5,583 nucleotides of DNA. Source: Nitrospirota bacterium. GTDB taxonomy: Bacteria; Nitrospirota; JACRHJ01. The DNA lies in contig JAKAHE010000140.1 of NCBI GenBank assembly GCA_021815285.1, positions 1 to 5,583 of the forward strand. The letters are read 5' to 3'. Numbering within the stretch: position 1 is the first letter of the stretch; the number at the start of each line of letters is the position of its first letter. Below are positions 1 through 5,583 of the stretch, piece by piece. Made by a program: the position numbers and the translations under genes. Under the pieces are notes generated by a model. The model searched no databases. It worked only from the letters and a program-made list of their open reading frames with translations, and was not told where the DNA came from.

Positions 1-1
1 G

Positions 2-1594
2 ATCGGCAAGACGAAGCGATACATGGTCATATACATAGCGCTCGTGGCGGTCATGGCGTTTGTATTTCTGCGGATGCCGACGGCCTTTCTCCCGGACGAA
101 GACCAGGGTTTCCTCTACAGCATGGTTCAGCTTCCAGTCGGCGCCACGCAGGCCCGGACGGTCAGGGTGCTGAAAAAACTCGAACACTTCTATCTCGTCG
201 ATGAGAAGGACGCCGTGGACTGCCTCTTTACCGTCGCCGGTTTCAGCTTCGCCGGGAGCGGCCAGAACATGGGGCTTGCGTTCGTGAAGCTGAAGGACTG
301 GAGCCTGAGACAAAAACCGGGCCTGAAGGTAAATGCTGTGGTAATGAATGCGATGGCCGCGTTCTCGAAAATAAAAGACGCCCTGGCGTACGCCTTCGCG
401 CCGCCGGCGGTGCGGGAACTCGGAAACGCCTCCGGGTTTGATTTCGAGCTTCAGGACAGGGGGGGGCTGGGGCACGACAAGCTTATGCAGGCGAGAAACA
501 AGCTCCTCGCCATGGCCGCAAAAAACCCCGATGTCATGGGAGTCCGACCAAACGGAGAGGAAGACACGCCGCAGTTCAAGCTGGACATAGACGTCGAGCG
601 CCTTGGCGCGCTCGGGCTGTCCACAGCCGACGTCAACAACACCATATCGTCTTCCTGGGGCAGCGCGTATATAGGCGATTTCATAGACCGCGGGCGAATC
701 AAGAAGGTCTATATGCAGGCGGAAGCGAAGTACCGCATGAAGCCCGAAGACCTCGACTACTGGTTTGTAAGAAACAACAGGGGAGAGATGGTGCCCTTCT
801 CCGCCTTTGCCGATGCGCACTGGACTTACGGCAGCCCGCGCCTGGAACGGTATAACGGCCTGCCGTCTATTGAAATTCTCGGCCAGCCCGCGCCCGGAAA
901 GAGCTCAGGCCAGGCCATGAAGGCGATGGAGGACATGGCGGCAAAGCTTCCGGCTGGTATCGGCTACGAGTGGACCGGGCTTTCCTATGAAGAGAAGCTC
1001 TCAGGCGCCCAGGCGCCGGCGCTCTACGCCATATCCCTGCTGGTGGTTTTCCTCTGTCTCGCCGCCCTCTACGAGAGCTGGGCGGTGCCTTTTTCCGTAA
1101 TGCTCGTCGTGCCGCTCGGCGTAATCGGCGCGCTGACGGCGGCTTTGCTTCGCGGCCTTTCGGACGACGTGTATTTCCAGGTGGGGCTTCTCACCACCAT
1201 CGGCCTGTCCGCGAAAAACGCCATACTGATTGTCGAATTCGCAAAGAGCCAGATGGAGCACGGGAAAGACCTCTTTGCGGCGACGCTCGAGGCGGCAAGG
1301 CTGCGCTTGAGGCCGATACTTATGACGTCCCTGGCCTTTATCCTCGGAGTCCTGCCGATGGTCGTAAGCAACGGCGCAGGCTCAGGCGCGCAGAACGACA
1401 TCGGCACCGCCGTCATGGGCGGAATGCTCTCGGCGACCGTGCTTGCAATCTTCTTCGTCCCGGTCTTTTTCGTCATAGTAAGGCGGGCGTTCCCGGCAAG
1501 ACAAAAAGACACCACAGGGGCGGAAAACGATGTCGAAAACACCAGGCCGGGCGGGGCGGAATCAGCCCGGACGACGGAGATATTCGAAGAATGA
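2..1594 (+). CDS. RND multidrug efflux pump, inner-membrane subunit (AcrB/MexB-like, HAE-1), C-terminal half, 5' partial
   Basis: Proton-driven inner-membrane transporter of a tripartite efflux pump. The frame is open to the left edge (codons from base 2), so the Met at base 23 is internal. About 535 N-terminal residues are missing compared with AcrB (1049 aa). Numbering from that Met: a TM helix at 1-18, then FLPDEDQG (22-29), the periplasmic porter/docking region (about 30-330), and TM helices from about 331 to 487 including LYESWAVPFSVMLVVPLG and GLSAKNAILIVEFAK. By recalled alignment to E. coli AcrB, proton-relay residues K940, R971 and T978 are present (K398, R428, T435). Phe-trap residues F610, F615, F617 and F628 are also kept (F69, F74, F76, F87). 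The relay aspartates of TM4 and the adaptor gene lie outside the window. Substrates cannot be told from sequence. The polar C-terminal tail is unremarkable. The stop overlaps the next start as ATGA. Confidence 0.96.
   Translation: MGKTKRYMVIYIALVAVMAFVFLRMPTAFLPDEDQGFLYSMVQLPVGATQARTVRVLKKLEHFYLVDEKDAVDCLFTVAGFSFAGSGQNMGLAFVKLKDWSLRQKPGLKVNAVVMNAMAAFSKIKDALAYAFAPPAVRELGNASGFDFELQDRGGLGHDKLMQARNKLLAMAAKNPDVMGVRPNGEEDTPQFKLDIDVERLGALGLSTADVNNTISSSWGSAYIGDFIDRGRIKKVYMQAEAKYRMKPEDLDYWFVRNNRGEMVPFSAFADAHWTYGSPRLERYNGLPSIEILGQPAPGKSSGQAMKAMEDMAAKLPAGIGYEWTGLSYEEKLSGAQAPALYAISLLVVFLCLAALYESWAVPFSVMLVVPLGVIGALTAALLRGLSDDVYFQVGLLTTIGLSAKNAILIVEFAKSQMEHGKDLFAATLEAARLRLRPILMTSLAFILGVLPMVVSNGAGSGAQNDIGTAVMGGMLSATVLAIFFVPVFFVIVRRAFPARQKDTTGAENDVENTRPGGAESARTTEIFEE
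1576..1594 (+). promoter_or_regulatory. Translational-coupling junction (Shine-Dalgarno plus ATGA overlap)
   Basis: The pump stop TGA (1592-1594) overlaps the channel start ATG (1591-1593). A GGAGA (1576-1580) sits 10 nt before the ATG, which is long, and purine-rich GAAGA directly abuts the ATG. The inference is stop-start re-initiation, which would couple the amounts of pump and channel protein. Confidence 0.6.
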
Positions 1595-3000
1595 TTAAGA
1601 AAATTTTTGTTTTATTTTCAGCGGTTATCCTCGCAGGCTGCGCGACAATGGCCCCGAAATACTCTCGCCCGGCGTCTCCAGTTCCCGGTTCCTGGCCGGG
1701 CGGCCCGGCTTATAAAAAGGCTGCGGGCAAACCGGCAGGGGCGCTGGCGGACATACCCTGGAGGAAGTTTTTCCTCGACCGGAATCTGCGAAAAATCATA
1801 TCCCTGGCCCTTGAAAACAACCGCGATTTCCGCATCGCGGCGCTGAATATCGAGCGTTCCAGGGCCCAGTACCAGATACAGAGGTCAAACCTCTTCCCGA
1901 AGGTAGACGCCTTTACCGACGCGGACTTGCAGGGGGTGCCAAGGGGGCTTTCGGCAACCGGGTATAACGAAACGGTTCAGGAATATGACGTCGGACTGGG
2001 CCTGAGTTCATACGAGCTCGACCTCTTCGGCAGGATACGAAGCCTCAAGAAACAGGCGCTTAACCAGTACCTTGCCACCGAGCAGGCCCGCCGGAGCGTG
2101 CAGATAAGCCTTGTGGCGCAGGCAGCCTCGGATTATCTCGACCTTGCGGCTGACTATGAGCTATACAGGCTCGCGGAGGAAACCTTCACCAACCAGCAGG
2201 CTTACTACCGCCTTGTCAAAAGCCGTTTCGATGACGGGATCGCCTCCGCGCTCGACGTGCAGCAGGCCAGGACAAGCGTCGAGGCGGCGCGGTTCGATAT
2301 AGCCCATTACATGACCGTGGCGGCCCAGGACGAAAACGCGCTGAACCTCGTTGCGGGCGCGCCTGTCCCGGAAAAACTCCTGCCTGAGGAGCTTTCCGAC
2401 AGGCTCACGTCCCTGAAAGACATTACCCCGGGCCTTCCCTCAGAGGCGCTCCTGAACCGTCCGGATATCCTCCAGGCCGAGGACCTTCTGAAGGCGGCCA
2501 ATGCGAACATCGGCGCGGCGAGGGCGGCATTCTTCCCGCGCATAACGCTTGTCTCCTCGATAGGCCTCGGCAGCGACGACCTCATAGGGCTTTTCAAGCC
2601 CGGATCGTTCGCCTGGAAGTTCGCGCCGCAGATAACCGTGCCCATATTCGACGCAGGCAGCAACCGGGCAAACCTGAAGGTATCGGAAATAGACAAAAAA
2701 ATCGCAGTGGCGGACTACGAAAAGGCTATACAGACAGCCTTCCGGGAGGTTGCCGACGCCCTTGCCGAGCGTGGGACCATAGACGAGCAGGTGGCGGCAC
2801 AGCAGGCCCTTACCGATGCCGACGCAGAGAGCTACCGCCTTGCAAAGGCCCGCTACGAGCAGGGCGTGGACAGCTACCTGAACGTGCTCGACTCCCAGCG
2901 CTCCCTGTATGCCGCCCGGCAGAATCTCATAATCGCGCATCTCGCGCGCCTTAAGAACCTTGTCACCCTCTACAAGGTCCTGGGCGGAGGGGCAATCTAA
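1591..3000 (+). CDS. Outer-membrane efflux channel lipoprotein (OprM/NodT family)
   Basis: Outer-membrane factor, the exit duct of the RND pump encoded just upstream; the family forms a trimeric beta-barrel with a long periplasmic alpha-barrel. It is 469 aa, close to OprM (about 485 aa precursor). Residues 1-17 are a lipoprotein signal with lipobox LAGC and lipidated Cys17; Ala at +2 fits outer-membrane sorting. Next come APKYSRP (21-27), the LALENNRDFRIAALNIE helix, and ELDLFGRIRSLKKQALNQYL. Two outer-membrane-efflux repeats (roughly 65-255 and 285-465) include RPDILQAE, ANIGAARAAFFPRITL, YEKAIQTAFREVADALAERG, YEQGVDSYLNVLDSQRSLY and a C-terminal LYKVLGGG. All are OprM hallmarks. The start is fixed by the signal peptide and the 4-nt overlap with the pump stop. 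A weak GGAGA lies 10 nt upstream inside the pump gene, so translational coupling is likely. Confidence 0.96.
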   Translation: MIKKIFVLFSAVILAGCATMAPKYSRPASPVPGSWPGGPAYKKAAGKPAGALADIPWRKFFLDRNLRKIISLALENNRDFRIAALNIERSRAQYQIQRSNLFPKVDAFTDADLQGVPRGLSATGYNETVQEYDVGLGLSSYELDLFGRIRSLKKQALNQYLATEQARRSVQISLVAQAASDYLDLAADYELYRLAEETFTNQQAYYRLVKSRFDDGIASALDVQQARTSVEAARFDIAHYMTVAAQDENALNLVAGAPVPEKLLPEELSDRLTSLKDITPGLPSEALLNRPDILQAEDLLKAANANIGAARAAFFPRITLVSSIGLGSDDLIGLFKPGSFAWKFAPQITVPIFDAGSNRANLKVSEIDKKIAVADYEKAIQTAFREVADALAERGTIDEQVAAQQALTDADAESYRLAKARYEQGVDSYLNVLDSQRSLYAARQNLIIAHLARLKNLVTLYKVLGGGAI

Positions 3001-3013
3001 CTACCAGTTTTTC

Positions 3014-3020
3014 AAGGGGA
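3014..3020 (+). promoter_or_regulatory. Ribosome binding site of the small helical protein
   Basis: AAGGGGA ends 3 nt before ATG 3024. It is the clearest Shine-Dalgarno in the window apart from the one before the kinase, and it supports this short frame as a real gene. Confidence 0.6.
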
Positions 3021-3023
3021 AAA

Positions 3024-3236
3024 ATGGAACTCGACAGAGCCTCGCTCAAGGCCAGGCTGAAACGCCTGAAGGAAGACTTAGAGGATATGGAGGAAACGAC
3101 AGGCTTTAACCTCCTTCACTCTTCCGCCCACATACCCGGCGGGCAGGTCAGGCAGGACGCGGAAGACCTTGAGGAACTTAAGAAAGAGATTGCCCGGATA
3201 GAAAAAATCCTGTCCGGCGCCCCCGACGCAGAGTAA
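3024..3236 (+). CDS. Small charged coiled-coil-like protein of unknown function
   Basis: Not recognised. It is a 70-residue protein very rich in Glu, Asp, Lys, Arg and Leu, with no signal peptide, Cys or membrane segment, so probably cytoplasmic. Residues about 5-24 (LKARLKRLKEDLEDMEE) and 44-64 (AEDLEELKKEIARIEKIL) show leucine/isoleucine spacing typical of amphipathic helices. They are separated by a Gly/Pro/His-containing linker (TTGFNLLHSSAHIPGGQ), suggesting a helical hairpin or antiparallel coiled coil. Translation is well supported: AAGGGGA (3014-3020) lies 3 nt before the ATG. It starts 23 nt after the channel stop with no terminator between, so it is probably the last gene of the efflux operon. 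Whether it has any role in efflux is unknown. Codon use matches its neighbours. Confidence 0.75.
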   Translation: MELDRASLKARLKRLKEDLEDMEETTGFNLLHSSAHIPGGQVRQDAEDLEELKKEIARIEKILSGAPDAE

Positions 3237-3348
3237 ATATCCCCCGTTTCAGCGTCTGTTTCGCATCAGTAATCCGACCGCCGCAGATGTCAAAATAAAA
3301 TTTCAGGACATAATCCAGCTTCCGTAATTTATTTCGCCATTTTTGCTT

Positions 3349-3354
3349 TATAAT
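3349..3354 (+). promoter_or_regulatory. Predicted -10 box of the sensor kinase promoter (TATAAT)
   Basis: A perfect sigma70 -10 hexamer in the AT-rich end of the gap. A 17-nt spacer places the -35 at 3326-3331 (AATTTA), a poor match, so activator help or a different register is possible. Transcription would begin near 3361, only about 14 nt before the ATG. Confidence 0.5.
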
Positions 3355-3360
3355 TGTTAT

Positions 3361-3366
3361 GGGGAG
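3361..3366 (+). promoter_or_regulatory. Ribosome binding site of the sensor kinase (GGGGAG)
   Basis: GGGGAG lies 8 nt before ATG 3375. An in-frame TAA at 3369-3371 rules out any earlier start, so this site and this ATG decide the N-terminus. If the TATAAT at 3349 is used, the message would begin essentially at this motif. Confidence 0.6.
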
Positions 3367-3374
3367 ATTAACTT

Positions 3375-5267
3375 ATGGAGCCGCTGTCCTTAGTGATAGT
3401 TGACGACGAGCCAGAAATAGCTAGCCTGATGCGGCTTATGCTTCTCAGGGAGGCGCCGCACCTCGATATTCATATCCTGGAGAGCGGCCAGGAATGCCTT
3501 GAATACCTTGAAACCCACGCCGTCGATTGCATACTTTCCGACTACCAGATGCCCTTCATGAATGGGATGGAACTGCTGAAGTCCTTGAGAGAGCGTGGAA
3601 TCGACACCCCGTTTATTTTTATAACCGGGCAGGGAAACGAAGAGATAGCCCGCAACGCCTTCAAAAGCGGGGCGAACGATTACTTCACTAAGGAGATAGG
3701 ATTTGCCCATTTTGCGCGCATACTGAACTCCATCGGTCAGGCGATAAGACAGAGAAAGACCGAGGCGGCGAAGAGGGACGAACTGCTCTCCCGGCAGGCG
3801 GCGGAGGAGACGCTGAGGGAATCGGAGGCGATGTTCCGCGACCTCTCCGAGGAGGCGCTTGTCGGCGTTTATTTAATCCAGGAAGAAAAGTTCGTATATC
3901 TTAACCAGAAGGCGGCGGAAATACTCGGACGCCCAAGGGAAGAGCTGATGAAGACGGGGGATATATTTGGAACCATTCACCCTGAAGACCGGCATATTGT
4001 CCGTGAAGCTATCAGGAAGCGTATCGAAGGCCTGTTCAAGGTGGCCGATTACCAGTTCCGGATTATGAGGCCGGACGGGAGCGTTTCCTTCGTGGAGGTT
4101 TTGGGTTCCTCCACGTCATACAGGGGAAAGCCGGCCATTATCGGCACCCTCCTCGACATAACCGAGCGAAAACAGGCAGAAGAAAAACTGACGGAAGAGC
4201 GGGACAGGATACGTAAGATATTAGATGTCGTCCCATCGATAATGCTGGTAATTGCGCCGGACGAGACGGTTGCGAGAATAAACCGGAGAGGCTGCGAGGC
4301 GCTGGGATACGCCAAGGAAGAGATAATAGGCAAAAACTGGTTCGACAACTTTATCCCGGAGAACAACCGGGAGGAAATACGGGGCATATTCAGGAAAATA
4401 ATGGCGGGAGACGCCGCCCTGCCGGATAATTACCAGAACATCGTTCTGACAAAATCGGGCGAGGAAAGGCTTATAGACTGGTACAATTCTGTGTTCCAGG
4501 ACGAGAAAAACGGCGGCTTTTTCACCCTCAGCTCCGGGGAGGACATAACCGAGAAGAAAAAGGCTGAGCAGCAGAAGGACGATTTTTTTGCGATGACGAG
4601 GCACGACATAAGATCTTCGCTCACCGCAATACTCGGATACGCGGAGCTTTTAAACACCTTGCCGCAGAGCCCCGAGACAAGCGAGATGCTGACGGCTATC
4701 TGCACGAGCGGAAACAGGCTTAGCGCCCTGCTCGAAAACTGCATAACCATGTCGAAAAGCGAGGCCGGCAAACTCGCAATCCAGCCCTCCCTTTGCGATG
4801 TCGCGGAAGTCCTCCGGGAAACATCCGCAGAAATGAAAGAAATGATAAAAGAGAAGGCGCTTCGATTTGACGTTGAACTCGGTGCGGATGTTCCCGCAAG
4901 CTTTATGATGGACCGGAGACTTATTGTCCGGGCCGTTTCCAACCTGCTTCAGAACGCCATAAACTACACCCCGAAGGGGGGAAGTATCGTCCTGAAGGCG
5001 TTTTCCGCTTCCGAAACCGGGCATGATTTTCTGGTTATAGCGGTTGCCGATACCGGTATCGGCATCCCGGCGGAAGAACTGGGGAACATTTTCGAAAAAT
5101 ATTACCGCTCAGGCAGGGCCGCCGGGATTCGCGGGACGGGCCTGGGGCTTGCCATTGTCAAGGCCGTTGCCGAGGCCCACGGGGGCCGTGTGGAAGTCGA
5201 AAGCGAGCCGGAGAAGGGCAGCGTATTCAGGCTGTATATCCCGGCCAGACCTGCGGATTCATGCTGA
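3375..5267 (+). CDS. Hybrid sensor histidine kinase with N-terminal receiver: REC-PAS-PAS-HisKA-HATPase
   Basis: Cytoplasmic two-component signalling kinase, 630 aa, no membrane segment or signal peptide. REC domain at about 4-122: acidic pair D10/D11, phospho-acceptor D56 (SDYQMP), T84 and K106. A charged helical linker spans 123-150. PAS 1 is at about 150-265 (IHPEDR; RPDGS; ends GTLLDITERKQAEE) and PAS 2 at about 275-397 (FIPENN; ends GEDITEKKKAEQQ); both have the usual PAS-PAC C-terminal signature, and their ligands cannot be told. HisKA at about 400-465 carries H410 in HDIRSSL. The ATPase domain is at about 505-625, with N-box NLLQNAINYTPKGG (N523, N527), G1 box DTGIGIP (559-565), F-box IFEKYYRSG and G2 box GTGLGLAIV (587-595). 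All catalytic residues are present. The H-box has Ser415 where HExxxPL usually has Pro. There is no DNA-binding output domain, so it would receive a phosphoryl signal on REC and signal through an unlinked partner. Its promoter appears to be separate from the efflux genes. Confidence 0.95.
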   Translation: MEPLSLVIVDDEPEIASLMRLMLLREAPHLDIHILESGQECLEYLETHAVDCILSDYQMPFMNGMELLKSLRERGIDTPFIFITGQGNEEIARNAFKSGANDYFTKEIGFAHFARILNSIGQAIRQRKTEAAKRDELLSRQAAEETLRESEAMFRDLSEEALVGVYLIQEEKFVYLNQKAAEILGRPREELMKTGDIFGTIHPEDRHIVREAIRKRIEGLFKVADYQFRIMRPDGSVSFVEVLGSSTSYRGKPAIIGTLLDITERKQAEEKLTEERDRIRKILDVVPSIMLVIAPDETVARINRRGCEALGYAKEEIIGKNWFDNFIPENNREEIRGIFRKIMAGDAALPDNYQNIVLTKSGEERLIDWYNSVFQDEKNGGFFTLSSGEDITEKKKAEQQKDDFFAMTRHDIRSSLTAILGYAELLNTLPQSPETSEMLTAICTSGNRLSALLENCITMSKSEAGKLAIQPSLCDVAEVLRETSAEMKEMIKEKALRFDVELGADVPASFMMDRRLIVRAVSNLLQNAINYTPKGGSIVLKAFSASETGHDFLVIAVADTGIGIPAEELGNIFEKYYRSGRAAGIRGTGLGLAIVKAVAEAHGGRVEVESEPEKGSVFRLYIPARPADSC

Positions 5268-5272
5268 AAACC

Positions 5273-5301
5273 TTTATTAAATCCCGGTTATCTGGTAAAA
5301 T
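5273..5301 (+). promoter_or_regulatory. Predicted extended -10 promoter of the downstream membrane gene
   Basis: TGGTAAAAT (5293-5301) fits an extended -10 element (TGn plus TAAAAT, one mismatch to TATAAT). A weak -35, TTTATT (5273-5278), lies 17 nt upstream. The usual start, 6-7 nt past the hexamer, falls on or next to the A of ATG 5308, predicting a leaderless message. It lies in the 40-nt gap after the kinase stop. Confidence 0.45.
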
Positions 5302-5307
5302 AACGCC

Positions 5308-5583
5308 ATGCCGTTCATCCTCTTCATATCAATCGCCCTTGCCGTCCTTCTTGGCATTACATACTTCTGCTATTACTCCTTTGTCGAGTTCTTCCGGATA
5401 ACCTCACCTGCGGGCAGGCATTGGACGCTCGCAATATTTGTTTTTCTGTCGCTCAGCTTTATCTTTGCGACATTTATTGCGCGCAGGGAGGAAAACATAT
5501 TCACGCGGGCCTATTACGCCGCCTCCGGCTTCTGGCTGGGCCTGCTTATAAACCTGCTGATGGCCTTTGTCGCCGCATGGATT
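5308..5583 (+). CDS. Membrane protein, N-terminal part only (3' partial); possibly a membrane-anchored metallophosphoesterase
   Basis: The frame from ATG 5308 is open for 92 codons to the window edge. An in-frame TAA (5296-5298) shortly before makes this ATG the first possible start; no Shine-Dalgarno is visible. Three hydrophobic segments can be seen: residues about 2-25 (FILFISIALAVLLGITYFCY), 40-58 (WTLAIFVFLSLSFIFATFI) and 69-92 (YYAASGFWLGLLINLLMAF). A short polar loop, ARREENIFTRA, separates the last two. The third segment, with its (F/L)WLGLL pattern, resembles the N-terminal membrane region of calcineurin-like metallophosphoesterases of the YkuE-like type. That is recall only; the catalytic domain would lie beyond the window and none of its motifs are seen. 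Any other small multi-span membrane protein remains possible. Sure of the gene, unsure of the product. Confidence 0.75.
   Translation, partial: MPFILFISIALAVLLGITYFCYYSFVEFFRITSPAGRHWTLAIFVFLSLSFIFATFIARREENIFTRAYYAASGFWLGLLINLLMAFVAAWI

Larger units (their letters stand above)
3237..3374. other. Intergenic region between the efflux operon and the sensor kinase
   Basis: A 138-nt non-coding stretch that becomes AT-rich from about 3291. It contains several -10-like hexamers (TAAAAT 3296-3301, TATAAT 3349-3354). I see no stable GC-rich hairpin followed by a T-run, so the efflux operon has no evident intrinsic terminator here. I see no small gene and no riboswitch-like fold. Confidence 0.6.

Noticed and set aside
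1069..1542. Long minus-strand open frame (157 codons) opposite the pump gene
   Set aside because: It lies opposite an unmistakable AcrB-like coding sequence and shows no recognisable domain; it is a by-product of GC-rich codon bias.
2440..2940. Minus-strand open frame of 166 codons opposite the channel gene
   Set aside because: It overlaps conserved OprM motifs on the + strand and has no recognisable protein features.
3288..3310. Imperfect inverted repeat TGTC...GACA in the gap before the kinase, a possible operator
   Set aside because: Only the four outer bases pair cleanly; the 15-nt interior is largely asymmetric and AT-rich, so chance is an adequate explanation.
4583..4589. T7 run just before the kinase H-box, and A7 at 2695-2701 in the channel gene, as programmed frameshift sites
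   Set aside because: No alternative downstream frame yields a meaningful product and no stimulatory structure is evident; both genes read intact in frame 0.
4430..4942. Minus-strand open frame of 170 codons opposite the kinase
   Set aside because: The + strand here encodes the PAS 2, HisKA and early ATPase domains with all motifs; the reverse frame is Ser-rich and low in complexity, as antisense shadows often are.
5284..5295. Small hairpin CCGG-TTAT-CTGG after the kinase stop as an intrinsic terminator
   Set aside because: The stem is only 4 bp including a G-U pair and is followed by TAAAATAA, not a T-run. It more likely overlaps the extended -10.

Overview
The window is bacterial and Gram-negative. 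It encodes the C-terminal half of an RND inner-membrane efflux pump and an outer-membrane channel lipoprotein, which only make sense in a two-membrane cell. Reading the genes by eye, they are fairly GC-rich yet use ATA (Ile) and AGG (Arg) freely. That mix is common in Thermodesulfobacteriota (former Deltaproteobacteria), Nitrospirota and related lineages rather than enterics or pseudomonads. This lineage guess is weak, because no rRNA or marker gene is present.

Layout, all on the + strand: (1) 2-1594, RND pump of the AcrB/MexB (HAE-1) type, cut off at its 5' end by the window edge. (2) 1591-3000, an OprM/NodT-type outer-membrane factor lipoprotein whose start overlaps the pump stop by 4 nt (ATGA). 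(3) 3024-3236, a 70-residue charged helical protein of unknown function, 23 nt downstream and probably in the same transcript. (4) 3237-3374, the only sizeable non-coding gap, AT-rich at its 3' end, with a perfect TATAAT just upstream of the next gene. (5) 3375-5267, a soluble REC-PAS-PAS-HisKA-HATPase hybrid sensor kinase. (6) 5308-5583, the N-terminal membrane part of a gene running off the right edge, perhaps a membrane-anchored metallophosphoesterase.

Genes 1 and 2, with a periplasmic adaptor presumably encoded just upstream, would form a tripartite drug/solvent efflux pump. The kinase appears to be a separate transcription unit. Nothing in the sequence ties it to the pump, and no response regulator with an output domain is visible. 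Both predicted promoters (for the kinase and for the last gene) lie so close to their start codons that the transcripts would be leaderless or nearly so, which is the most unusual regulatory feature here. I found no tRNA, rRNA, CRISPR array, transposase, insertion sequence or convincing rho-independent terminator, and no clearly novel system.
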